Under the pieces are notes generated by a model. The model did no database searches and was not told where the DNA came from. It saw nothing but the letters and a program-made list of their open reading frames with translations. A stretch of 64,000 bases of DNA, from the NCBI GenBank assembly GCA_965237965.1, contig CBDEGT010000003.1, positions 930,001-994,000 of the forward strand. Reading direction: 5' to 3'. The stretch is from UBA2988 sp965237965. Lineage in GTDB: Bacteria; Gemmatimonadota; Gemmatimonadetes; Longimicrobiales; Gaopeijiaceae. Shown here in pieces: positions 1 through 7,957 of the stretch; position 1 is the stretch's first letter; the number at the start of each line of letters is the position of its first letter. The translations under genes were made by a program, and so were the position numbers.

Positions 1-2
1 CG

Positions 3-854
3 ATCTTCGCGGAGGCCATGGACCGGAGCGGCTTCGCGCGCGGGACCCTGGCGCCCCGGGAGGGGATGGAGGCTCTGGTGCCGCCGCGGCGTGAACGGCC
101 GCTGCTCACCATGGCCGACATGGGAATGGACCACGACATGGCGGGCATGGACATGGAAGGGATGCAGCCCGACACGGCCGGTATGGAGGGCGCGATGCCC
201 GGCGGAATGCCGGGCCCGATGCCTGGGATGGGCGCGGGCCAGGAGGGCCACATGATGCCGGGGATGGCCATGGGCCTGCGTCCGCCCGGGACCCTTTCCG
301 AGGAGACGATGCACGGCCCGGACGGGCACGGGAAGGGGAACGCTTCCGTGCCGATGAGCACGCGGAGCCGTCTGGCCGAGCCCGGCGTGGGACTGGGGGA
401 GGACGGCTGGCGGGTGCTGACCTACGCCGACATCGAGGCGCTCCATCCGAGCGCCGAGCTGCACGGTCCGGACCGGGAGATCGAACTCCATCTGACTGGC
501 AACATGGAGCGGTTCCAGTGGTCGATCGATGGGGTCAAGAGCTCGGACGCTGAGCCGATTCACGTGACGCTCGGCGAGCGCATCCGCTTGATCCTGGTGA
601 ACGACACGATGATGAGCCACCCGATGCACCTGCACGGCATGTTCATGGAGCTCGAGAACGGCAAGGGAGTGGGGATTCCATGGGTCGACACCGTGAACGT
701 GAAACCAGCGGAGAGCGTATCGGTCCTGTTCACGGCCGACGCGCCTGGGCCATGGGCCTTCCACTGCCACGTGCTCTATCACATGGACGCGGGAATGTTC
801 AGGGTCATCCACGTGATGGAGCCCGACGCCCACATGGGTCACGATGAGGATTAG
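3..854 (+). CDS. copA: Multicopper oxidase CopA, C-terminal part (5' end outside window)
   Basis: The frame is open to the left edge, so only the last 283 or so residues are present. Near the 3' end are two copper-binding motifs of multicopper oxidases: HPMHLHG, and HCHVLYHMDAGMF with the type 1 and type 2/3 ligands (Cys, His, Met). A methionine- and histidine-rich segment with repeated MxGM and MDM patterns lies before the last cupredoxin domain, typical of CopA/PcoA. These periplasmic enzymes oxidise Cu(I) and confer copper tolerance. The stop overlaps the start of copB by 11 bases, which supports one operon. Function is clear from motifs; the export signal cannot be seen here. Confidence 0.93.
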   Translation: MFAEAMDRSGFARGTLAPREGMEALVPPRRERPLLTMADMGMDHDMAGMDMEGMQPDTAGMEGAMPGGMPGPMPGMGAGQEGHMMPGMAMGLRPPGTLSEETMHGPDGHGKGNASVPMSTRSRLAEPGVGLGEDGWRVLTYADIEALHPSAELHGPDREIELHLTGNMERFQWSIDGVKSSDAEPIHVTLGERIRLILVNDTMMSHPMHLHGMFMELENGKGVGIPWVDTVNVKPAESVSVLFTADAPGPWAFHCHVLYHMDAGMFRVIHVMEPDAHMGHDED

Positions 855-1572
855 ATTGAGACGGGCGTCATGGCTTCTGGTCGGCGCGGCCATGATGGGG
901 GGCAGCCCCGCGGCCGCTCAGGGCCAGGCAATGACGATGGCCATGGATGACCGAGCCGTCTACACCTACGTCTCGTTCGACGAGCTCGAGTATCGCACGG
1001 GTCCTGAAGAGCGTTCCGTCGGATTCGACGCGATGGCCTGGATCGGCGGGGACTTCAACCGGCTCTGGGCGAAAGGCCGGGGCGAGCGCCCTACGGGTGC
1101 GGGCGGTGACGTCGAGGGCCAACTCCTCTACGGCCGGGTGGTCTCATCGTTCTGGGACCTCCAGGCGGGCGTCAGGCTGGATGTGCACTCCGGTGGCGCC
1201 GAACGCCGTGAGCGCGGGTTGATCGCGATTGGGCTCCACGGCCTAGCGCCCTACTGGTTCGAGGTGGAATCGACGGTATTCGTGAGTCACGAGGGTGACG
1301 TCTCCGCTCGGCTCCAGGCGAGCTTGGATCTCCTGCTCACGCAGCGCCTCATTCTCGAGCCCGAGCTGGAGCTCGACCTCGCCGCCCAGGGCGTCCCGGA
1401 ATTCGGTGTGGCCAGCGGCCTGAGCACGATCGAGGTCGGCGCGCGCATACGCTACGAAATCGTCCGCGAGCTCGCGCCCTACGTCGGTGTTTCGTGGGAG
1501 CGCAACGCAGACACGACAGGGGACTCAGAACGAGACACGTCTTTCGTTGCAGGACTTCGGTGGTGGTACTGA
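844..1572 (+). CDS. copB: Copper resistance outer-membrane protein CopB
   Basis: A 242-residue protein with a Sec signal peptide (basic start, hydrophobic core, cleavage near residue 26 after AAA). The YTYVSFDELEYR and AWIGGDFNRLWAKG segments are typical of the CopB/PcoB family, predicted beta-barrels of the outer membrane that act with CopA in copper resistance. The C-terminus ends in aromatic residues (RWWY), as expected for a barrel strand. The ATG lies inside the end of copA, so translation is probably coupled. The N-terminal Met-rich stretch seen in many CopB proteins is short here. Confidence 0.9.
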   Translation: MRIRLRRASWLLVGAAMMGGSPAAAQGQAMTMAMDDRAVYTYVSFDELEYRTGPEERSVGFDAMAWIGGDFNRLWAKGRGERPTGAGGDVEGQLLYGRVVSSFWDLQAGVRLDVHSGGAERRERGLIAIGLHGLAPYWFEVESTVFVSHEGDVSARLQASLDLLLTQRLILEPELELDLAAQGVPEFGVASGLSTIEVGARIRYEIVRELAPYVGVSWERNADTTGDSERDTSFVAGLRWWY

Positions 1573-1638
1573 ATGACGTGGGACGCTGCGTGTTCCTGAC
1601 ACTACGAAGCCAGGGGCCCTACCGAACTCCCGAAGCCC

Positions 1639-1836
1639 GTGAGGGTTGACGCGACTGCCGTCATCACCTGTTCGCACTGCCAGAAGAGAACCGAGGCAAT
1701 TATGCCCGAGGGTTCTTGCCAGTTCTTTTGGGACTGTCCCGCGTGCGGGGACTTGGTGCGGCCGAAGGCGGGCGATTGCTGCGTGTTCTGCTCCTACGCG
1801 GACCGGCGCTGTCCGAGCGCCGCGAAAGGCGGTTAG
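1639..1836 (+). CDS. GDCCVxC-motif zinc-ribbon-like small protein
   Basis: A 65-residue protein starting at GTG. It carries CSHC near residue 12, CPAC near residue 33 and the signature GDCCVFCSYADRRCP near residue 45. This matches the family named GDCCVxC domain-containing (seleno)protein; all motif cysteines here are TGC or TGT codons, so there is no sign of selenocysteine. The family is uncharacterised and often lies near metal-resistance genes, as here downstream of copAB. It probably binds a metal through its cysteines (inference). There is no strong ribosome-binding site, so the start is less certain than the gene. Confidence 0.8.
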   Translation: MRVDATAVITCSHCQKRTEAIMPEGSCQFFWDCPACGDLVRPKAGDCCVFCSYADRRCPSAAKGG

Positions 1837-1989
1837 CGCAACTATTGGCGCTACGCGGAGCGGATGCCCGAGTTCGTCTGGTGGAGAACGTGGCCGAAGG
1901 CGCGCGTGACCTCTACGCCTCCGCCCGCAGGCGGCTGGCGGACTGGGACAGCACCGAGGTTCACTGAAGGCGGCGGGACCCCATGGCGC

Positions 1990-2541
1990 TCAGCGCCCGG
2001 GGACCATGATGTGGGCGGTGGTCGTGCCTGCGGCCATCACCCAAGCGCCACCTGCCCTTCCGTTCTCAGGCAAGCCGGTCGATGCGCCGGTCGCACCGGG
2101 TACCGCTATGGTTGTGTGGATTCCCGCGCTTGACCGATCGGGCCCGTTCATGGACACCCACATGGATCCGTACTCGGGTAGAACACGGGTGTCGTTCTGT
2201 TCGGCCGCAGCTACCAGCGCCTGCTCCTCATCGCCAGTGACGCTTTCGGCTCGGAAGCGCCGATTCTGAGCGACCCTGTCGAGGTTCGCTACGCTCGTGC
2301 ACTGCACAGCGAAGGCAGGCCGGTCGCGTTCGTCGGCTCGGTTGTAGCAGACCCACCGGTTCGTGCCCTCCTTGAGGGTCTCATACGTGAAGGTGGCGTT
2401 CCACCTGATAACTGCGGCGCCTTCCCGAGTGCTGCCGGTTAGCGGAGCGAGCGCGTCTTCGATCGTTTGCGTGGCGGTCTGCGCTGTTGCGCTCACGGGA
2501 ATCGAGAGCAGGGCGGCCACAACGAGGATGATGCGTTTCAT
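1990..2541 (-). CDS. Secreted protein of unknown function
   Basis: A 183-residue protein with a clear Sec signal peptide (MKR, hydrophobic core, cleavage near ATAQ at residue 21). A strong GGAGGTGA ribosome-binding site sits a few bases before the ATG. The mature part has two cysteines (VCYN and VQCTS) that could form a disulfide. I recognise no family. It is transcribed alone, away from copAB. The signal peptide and ribosome-binding site make it a real gene; the role is unknown. Confidence 0.75.
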   Translation of the reverse strand: MKRIILVVAALLSIPVSATAQTATQTIEDALAPLTGSTREGAAVIRWNATFTYETLKEGTNRWVCYNRADERDRPAFAVQCTSVANLDRVAQNRRFRAESVTGDEEQALVAAAEQNDTRVLPEYGSMWVSMNGPDRSSAGIHTTIAVPGATGASTGLPENGRAGGAWVMAAGTTTAHIMVPGR

Positions 2542-2900
2542 CGGTCACCTCCGTTTGAACGTTTGTATCATACCGCAAACCGGCAGCTCACGTTAGACCC
2601 TGACCTTAAGGCAAGCATAGGCTACCATCGGTGAGTCGAGGCCGCATCCCTCCCCCACTTCGGTCCCAATTTGGAACCGGAACAGAGGATAGAAGGTTCC
2701 GCGGCACTCGGCGCCGCAGCAGCGATACCCCCTACCCGAACTCGGCCACCGGGACGCGTGCCCCACGCCTCAGAAGGGGACCAGGGATGAGTAGGCAGCG
2801 GAACCGGCCCCCTTCCACTCGAGTCCTCACGCAGTGGATGGATGCGTACGCCTGCGAGCGGGGGGTTGACGTGGCCTTGGCCACGGCGTGCGGCTCCCTC
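2542..2900. other. Intergenic stretch without a gene
   Basis: About 360 bases between two minus-strand genes. The first 15 bases hold the ribosome-binding site of the secreted protein gene. An imperfect inverted repeat with 7-base arms (CGGTCCC and GGAACCG, 5-base loop) lies at 2661-2679. No convincing reading frame with a start signal and no tRNA cloverleaf were found. Confidence 0.5.
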
Positions 2901-3983
2901 TCAGGCCGCCACCCGCTCCCGCAGATCCCGGAACCCGATCAGTCTCGCCGCATCCTCGTCCCAGAGGGCGAGCGTGGCGAGCCGGATGCTGTCCGAGAGA
3001 GTGACCCGAGTCACGTTCTGCAGCTCGGGATGCGCGTCCATCGCCTCCTGCAGCCGATAGTTCGGGATCCGGCTGCTCAGATGGTGCACGTGGTGGAGGC
3101 CGATGCTGGCCGTAATCCACTGGAGCGGGCGCGGCAGCACCAGGTAGGAGCTGCCCTGAAGCGCGGCGTCAAAGAAGTCCCACCCTTCCTGCCGATGCCA
3201 GTAGGTTTCCTCGTACTGGTGCTGCACGTAGAAGAGCCCCACCCCGATCGAGCACGTCACCAGCGTGAGCGGGAGCTGAACCAGAAGGAATCGCTCGAGG
3301 CCAACTGTCAGCCCCATTGCTGCGACGATCATCACGAGCGCGAGATTCGTCCGCCAGATGCTCCTCCAGGCCTCGGTCCAGTCCCTCGGGATGTCCCACG
3401 GGTAGCGGTGCTTAAGCAGGAAGTGGAACGCGGGGCCGATCAGGAAGAGCACCAGCGGGTGCCGGTAAGCGCGGTATGCCAGACGCCGGAGCGGGGGGAG
3501 CGCCAGGTACTCCCGCACCGTCATCGTGTCGATGTCGCCGAAGCCCCTGAAGTCGAGGTTGCCCGAGTGGGCATGGTGGTACGCGTGGGTCCTCCGCCAA
3601 TACTGATACGGCACCAGGGTCAGCACACCGATCCAGAAGCCGACCACGTCCCGGGCCGCCCGGCTCCTGAAGAACGAGCCGTGCCCGCAGTCGTGCTGGA
3701 TCATGAATAGCCGCATCAGGAACCCGGCGCTGGGCACCGAAAGCACCAGAGTCAGCCAGTAGCCCACCTCCAGACTCCGGAACATCGCGTACCAGAGCGC
3801 GAAGAACGGCAGCGCGGACGCGAGCAGCTGGAGCACGCTGCGCCGTGTGTCGGCGCCCCAATAGGGCTCCAGAAGCTGCCGGAAGTGGCTTGCGCGGGTG
3901 TGGTCGGGGGAGGGTTGGGTCACGAGCGTTGGCTTGGAAAGCGGATCAGGTGGAGCCCGCGGTGGGCCCAGCCGAGCCCCCAA
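2901..3983 (-). CDS. Membrane fatty acid desaturase (delta-12/omega-6 type)
   Basis: Introduces a double bond into acyl chains at the membrane. All three di-iron histidine boxes are present: HDCGH at 97-101, HAYHH at 133-137 and HHVHH at 297-301, in the spacing of bacterial omega-6 desaturases, with four or more hydrophobic segments between them. The assigned start is TTG, which has a GGGAGG about 10 bases upstream; a GTG at 3923 would give a protein 20 residues shorter and fits the family equally well. It follows actF on the same strand with a 39-base gap and may be read from the act operon. Confidence 0.88.
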   Translation of the reverse strand: MGARLGPPRAPPDPLSKPTLVTQPSPDHTRASHFRQLLEPYWGADTRRSVLQLLASALPFFALWYAMFRSLEVGYWLTLVLSVPSAGFLMRLFMIQHDCGHGSFFRSRAARDVVGFWIGVLTLVPYQYWRRTHAYHHAHSGNLDFRGFGDIDTMTVREYLALPPLRRLAYRAYRHPLVLFLIGPAFHFLLKHRYPWDIPRDWTEAWRSIWRTNLALVMIVAAMGLTVGLERFLLVQLPLTLVTCSIGVGLFYVQHQYEETYWHRQEGWDFFDAALQGSSYLVLPRPLQWITASIGLHHVHHLSSRIPNYRLQEAMDAHPELQNVTRVTLSDSIRLATLALWDEDAARLIGFRDLRERVAA

Positions 3984-4022
3984 AGATCGCGCGCCTCCCG
4001 CTCGAAGCCCAGTACGGTGGAC

Positions 4023-5375
4023 CTAGTGCCCGGAACCGGCGGCACCGGTACGGCGGCCGCCCGGAGCATCGGCAGGTCCAGCCGACCCAACGGCCCGCTC
4101 GGGCTCGAACATCTCCAGCGGAACGGGCGCCTGCCACATCTGAATCGCCGGGAACGTGGCCAGGAACCAGCGCACGCTCCCGATCATGAGCCCCGCGAAC
4201 AGGCAAGCGATCAGCGGGTGCCAGACCGGGAAGACGGAATCACCCTCGCGGTGGAGCGACGGGGCGACCAGCATCCAGCGCTCGAGCCAGAGACCCGCCA
4301 GGATCACCCACGAAAACAGCGTCAGCATCTTCGGATTGAGCTTGGGTCGCTTGCCGATCAGCCCGGCAAACGGGACCACGAAGCAGAGCACAATGGTCAG
4401 CGCGGAGAGCCCTCCCCAGGGCGCGCCGGCGCGGCGGACCATCCACGCTTGCTCCCACGGAAGCTTGCCGTACCAGATTACCAGGTACTGGGACCAGAAC
4501 AGGTAGGTCCAGAACACGCAGAAGCCGAACGCCAGCATCCCTAGGTCGTGCCGCTGCCGGAGCCCGATCGACGTGCGGAAGTCGGGGTGGTGCGGGATCA
4601 GGAGGCAGCCCACGATCGCGGTCGCGGCGATCCCCCCCCAGAACGCGCCCATGAAGAACCAGCCACCGAACAGCGTGCTGAACCAATGTGGCTCGAGTGA
4701 CATCGCCCAGTCGATCACGAACATGCTCATCACGACCACGTACACGATCACGAACACCGGTGAGATCGTCTGCAGCCGGTGCCAGCTGTCCACCTCCTCC
4801 GACTCCTGGCCCCGCCAGCCCTCGGTCAGCCGCTCCCGCCAACGAGAGCGGCCCGGATCATCGCCATCAGCTGCGCGTGCCAGATCCAGGTCGGGCCGCA
4901 CCATCAAGTAGGCCACGTAGAGCGCGAGTCCGAACAGCAGGGCAGCCCCGACCAGGTTGCGCACGACCAAGAAAGGCACGTTCAGGTATGCCTGCTTCGC
5001 CTGGATGATGGGGTCGGTCGCCATCGCGTCCACCCAGGGGAAGTACGATCCGCCCAAACCGAGCATCGGCAGCAGCGTGAGGAAGGCGAAGGGCAAGTAT
5101 GCAGCGAACGCGATGCTGAGCCGCTTGACCGACCAGTTCCAGCGCGCCTTGACGATCGTCGTCACGACCGCCAGCAGCATGGACCCCATCGCGATGCTGG
5201 TGAAGAACAGCCAGTTCGCCACCCAGCTCATCCAGGCCGTGTGCGCATCGGTCACCAGCGCCCCGATGAAGCCGAGCGCACCCACGCCGACGAGTACAGC
5301 CACCAGCCGGTCGCCCTGCTTCGACCTCTCCAGATACCGAGTCGGGATCTCGTCCGGGATATAGATGTGCGCCAT
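4023..5375 (-). CDS. actF: Alternative complex III membrane subunit ActF
   Basis: A 450-residue integral membrane protein of about ten helices, related to the NrfD-like ActC but with its own pattern (SLEPHWFSTLFGGWFF, LWLERWMLVAPS). ActF is the second large membrane subunit of alternative complex III, a quinol:cytochrome c/cupredoxin oxidoreductase that replaces cytochrome bc1. The last gene of act, it starts 3 bases after the actE stop. The C-terminal 30 residues are Gly/Ala/Pro rich and probably disordered. Confidence 0.93.
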   Translation of the reverse strand: MAHIYIPDEIPTRYLERSKQGDRLVAVLVGVGALGFIGALVTDAHTAWMSWVANWLFFTSIAMGSMLLAVVTTIVKARWNWSVKRLSIAFAAYLPFAFLTLLPMLGLGGSYFPWVDAMATDPIIQAKQAYLNVPFLVVRNLVGAALLFGLALYVAYLMVRPDLDLARAADGDDPGRSRWRERLTEGWRGQESEEVDSWHRLQTISPVFVIVYVVVMSMFVIDWAMSLEPHWFSTLFGGWFFMGAFWGGIAATAIVGCLLIPHHPDFRTSIGLRQRHDLGMLAFGFCVFWTYLFWSQYLVIWYGKLPWEQAWMVRRAGAPWGGLSALTIVLCFVVPFAGLIGKRPKLNPKMLTLFSWVILAGLWLERWMLVAPSLHREGDSVFPVWHPLIACLFAGLMIGSVRWFLATFPAIQMWQAPVPLEMFEPERAVGSAGPADAPGGRRTGAAGSGH

Positions 5376-5378
5376 GCC

Positions 5379-6068
5379 TCAGTCCTCCCCGCCGGCGGCA
5401 CCGGGGGTGGCCGGTGCCACGCCCTCGGCGGGCACGCGGCCCTGCAGCAGCCGTACGTAGTTCACGACGTTCCAGCGGTCGAAGTGCGCGATCTGGTGTC
5501 CGTAGGCCGGCATGACCCCTCGTCCTGCAGTGATCATCCCGTAGAGATAGCCGTCAGTCCGGATGAGCGCGCCGCCGCTCGCGAGCGGGAACGCCACCAT
5601 GACCGGGAGCTTGGGAAGGATCGGCGCGTCCGACGGAACCCCCAGCGGCCCGTGACAGACCGCGCACATCCGGTCGAACACGACTTTCCCCCGTGCCAGT
5701 GACTCGGCGGTCGCCGGCACCGGGTTCGCCATCTCGTTCACGAGACCGCCACCCGCCAGGGCCTGGGCCATGACGATCGGGGTGATCTCCGGGAGCACCT
5801 CCTGGGGGCTGGCGGGCTGCCCCACGTTCACCTGCCCAGGCTCGCTCGGGTGGTTCCCCGACGAGAACGAGACCGCCCCGTCGGGTGGCGGCAGCGGGTT
5901 CTCGTAGGGGTCGAACGAGTTCTGGTCGCGCATGCTACGCCCGAAGATCGCCTGCAACGCACTGTCCATGGGGCTGCACCCCGCGACCGCGCAGGCCACA
6001 CCCAGCACGGAGACCAGGGCCCTTAAGCGCCCGGCTGCCCGACACTGACTGGACGTGTTACTGAGCAT
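5379..6068 (-). CDS. actE: Alternative complex III monoheme cytochrome c lipoprotein ActE
   Basis: A 229-residue protein with an N-terminal signal ending in a lipobox (VAGC, Cys 31) and one heme c site, CAVCH at 135-139. A methionine in the RGVMPAYG segment is the likely sixth heme ligand. The ATG at 6068 is chosen because it precedes the signal peptide and overlaps the actD stop by 11 bases; the longer open frame has no signal at its start. ActE is the periplasmic membrane-anchored heme subunit that passes electrons on from the complex. Confidence 0.92.
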   Translation of the reverse strand: MLSNTSSQCRAAGRLRALVSVLGVACAVAGCSPMDSALQAIFGRSMRDQNSFDPYENPLPPPDGAVSFSSGNHPSEPGQVNVGQPASPQEVLPEITPIVMAQALAGGGLVNEMANPVPATAESLARGKVVFDRMCAVCHGPLGVPSDAPILPKLPVMVAFPLASGGALIRTDGYLYGMITAGRGVMPAYGHQIAHFDRWNVVNYVRLLQGRVPAEGVAPATPGAAGGED

Positions 6069-6591
6069 GCGAGCCCTCCCGGTCCTCGGTGATCTGGGCT
6101 GGCTCGTGCCGCTGCAGGATCCGGCGTACATCCTCAAGCTTGTCCCCCTCGGCTGGCACGTACACGCCGAAGCGGCCAGACATGAACTCGGGATCGTAGA
6201 CGATCATCGGCTTGACGTGGGGAAGCCGGCTCAGGATGAAGAGCCCGATCAGCGTAGACAGCGCCCCGAACAGGACCATCATTTCGAAGGCGATCACCAC
6301 CGAGGTCGGGATCGACACGATCGGCTTGCCTCCGGTGACAAGGGGCCAGTCCATCGAAGTCCAGGTCGTGAAGGCGAAGCCGGCAGCAGCCCCGGTCAGA
6401 CCGCCCACAAGGGCCCACACCCGGACCGGACTCTCGTCGTAGCCGAGCGCTTCCTCGATGTGGTGCTCGGGGTAGGGCATATAAGCACGGAGTTCCTTGA
6501 AGCCCGCCTTCCGTAGCTCGTGGATCGCGTCCACGGTCGAATCCAGGTACTCGAACGAGGCGAGCACGCCGCCCGCGGTCGGCTCAGCCAT
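6058..6591 (-). CDS. actD: Alternative complex III subunit ActD (DUF3341)
   Basis: A 177-residue protein with a soluble N-terminal part (residues 1-55), two transmembrane helices (about 60-80 and 95-120) and a soluble C-terminal part, the typical ActD/DUF3341 shape. The family segment HELRKAGFKELRAYMPYPEH is visible. The ATG at 6591 overlaps the end of actC by 8 bases. ActD is thought to help anchor the peripheral subunits to the membrane part. Confidence 0.92.
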   Translation of the reverse strand: MAEPTAGGVLASFEYLDSTVDAIHELRKAGFKELRAYMPYPEHHIEEALGYDESPVRVWALVGGLTGAAAGFAFTTWTSMDWPLVTGGKPIVSIPTSVVIAFEMMVLFGALSTLIGLFILSRLPHVKPMIVYDPEFMSGRFGVYVPAEGDKLEDVRRILQRHEPAQITEDREGSHAQ

Positions 6592-7957
6592 GATAGGCCC
6601 CCTGCTTCCGCATGGGCGCCGGCAGCACCTCCTTGAGCTCCGCAATCGCGACCGGCGGGAGCAACCGAGTGAACAGCAAGAACCAGAACCCGAACCAGGC
6701 GAAGCTCCCGGCCAGGATCGCCATCTCCGTCACCGAGGGGCGGTACACACCCCAAGCGAACGGGACGTACTCACGGTGCTGCGAAACGACGATGATCACG
6801 AAGCGCTCGAACCACATCCCGATGTTGATGAAGATGGAGATGACGAACAGCGCCGGAATGGAGTGCCGGACGCGCTTGAACCAGAGCATCATCGGCACGA
6901 AGCCATTGCACACCAGCATGGTCCAGGTGGCCCACCAGTACCCACCGAACAAGCGCAACCAGAACGAGGTGCGCTCGATCTCCTCGCCCGAGTACCACGC
7001 CATGAAAAACTCGGTCAGATAGGCGTACAAGACGATGGAGCCGGTCAGCAGGATCAGCTTCGCCATCGCGTCGTAGTGCTTGGTCGTCAAGTACGCCTCG
7101 AGCTTGAAGACCTTACGGAGCGGGATGGTGAGGGTGATCACCATCGCCATGCCGGAGAAGATGGCGCCGGCCACGAAGTATGGGGCGAAGATCGTGGCAT
7201 GCCAGCCCGGCACGATCGCCATCGCGAAGTCCCAGGACACGACCGAGTGCACCGACAGCACCAGTGGGGTCGCAAGCGCAGCCAGGTAGATGTAAGCCTT
7301 GCCGAAGTGGTGCCACTCGCGGTCGGTACCGCGCCAACCCATGCTCGTGATCTGGTAGAACTTCTTGCGCAGGCCGGTCGCGCGCTCACGCGCGGCCGCC
7401 AGGTCCGGGATCGTTCCTAGGTAGAAGAAGGTCGCGGAGACCGTGAAGTAGGTGGTGACCGCGAACACGTCCCATACCAGGGGCGACCTGAAGTTGGGCC
7501 AGAGGAAGCGGCTGTTCGGGTAGGGGAAGAGCCAGTACGCCAGCCAGGCGCGACCGACGTGGATGAGCGGGAACAGCCCCGCCGTCATCACCGCGAACAC
7601 AGTCATCGCCTCGGCGGCGCGGTAGATCGACTGCCGCCAGGGCGCTCGGAACAGGAAGAGGATCGCTGAGACCAGCGTGCCGGAATGGGCGATCCCGACC
7701 CAGAACACGAAGGTAGTGATGTAGACACCCCACCCGACCGGCTTACTGATCCCGGCGACGCCCATGCCCCGGTAGAGCTGCCAGCCCCAGGCGCCGAACA
7801 GCATCGCGACTCCCGCCGTGGCGAGCGCGAACAGCGCCCACCACCCGAGTCCGGGGCGGCCGAGGATCGCCAGAACGTCGCGATTGACATCGCTGTAGCG
7901 GGGGATGTCCGGGTGGGGGACCGCTCCGCGCTGTGCGGGCTCGATCGCGGTGGCCAT
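6584..7957 (-). CDS. actC: Alternative complex III NrfD-like membrane subunit ActC
   Basis: A 457-residue polytopic protein of the NrfD/PsrC family with about ten helices. The segment FWVGIAHSGTLVSAILFLFR near residue 90 is the conserved NrfD quinol-site region. In alternative complex III this subunit is the likely site of quinol oxidation. It starts at an ATG sharing one base with the actB stop (TGATG), and its end overlaps actD, so the operon is tightly coupled. Confidence 0.94.
   Translation of the reverse strand: MATAIEPAQRGAVPHPDIPRYSDVNRDVLAILGRPGLGWWALFALATAGVAMLFGAWGWQLYRGMGVAGISKPVGWGVYITTFVFWVGIAHSGTLVSAILFLFRAPWRQSIYRAAEAMTVFAVMTAGLFPLIHVGRAWLAYWLFPYPNSRFLWPNFRSPLVWDVFAVTTYFTVSATFFYLGTIPDLAAARERATGLRKKFYQITSMGWRGTDREWHHFGKAYIYLAALATPLVLSVHSVVSWDFAMAIVPGWHATIFAPYFVAGAIFSGMAMVITLTIPLRKVFKLEAYLTTKHYDAMAKLILLTGSIVLYAYLTEFFMAWYSGEEIERTSFWLRLFGGYWWATWTMLVCNGFVPMMLWFKRVRHSIPALFVISIFINIGMWFERFVIIVVSQHREYVPFAWGVYRPSVTEMAILAGSFAWFGFWFLLFTRLLPPVAIAELKEVLPAPMRKQGAYHG

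Noticed and set aside
1837..1967. Possible short gene tail after the GDCCVxC gene (frame reading RLVENVAEGARDLY)
   Set aside because: No start codon or ribosome-binding site of its own and no family match; upstream it only shadows the GDCCVxC gene.
2631..3710. Long plus-strand open frame of 359 codons
   Set aside because: It is antisense to the desaturase, Arg/Pro/His-rich and without a family pattern: a GC-rich shadow.
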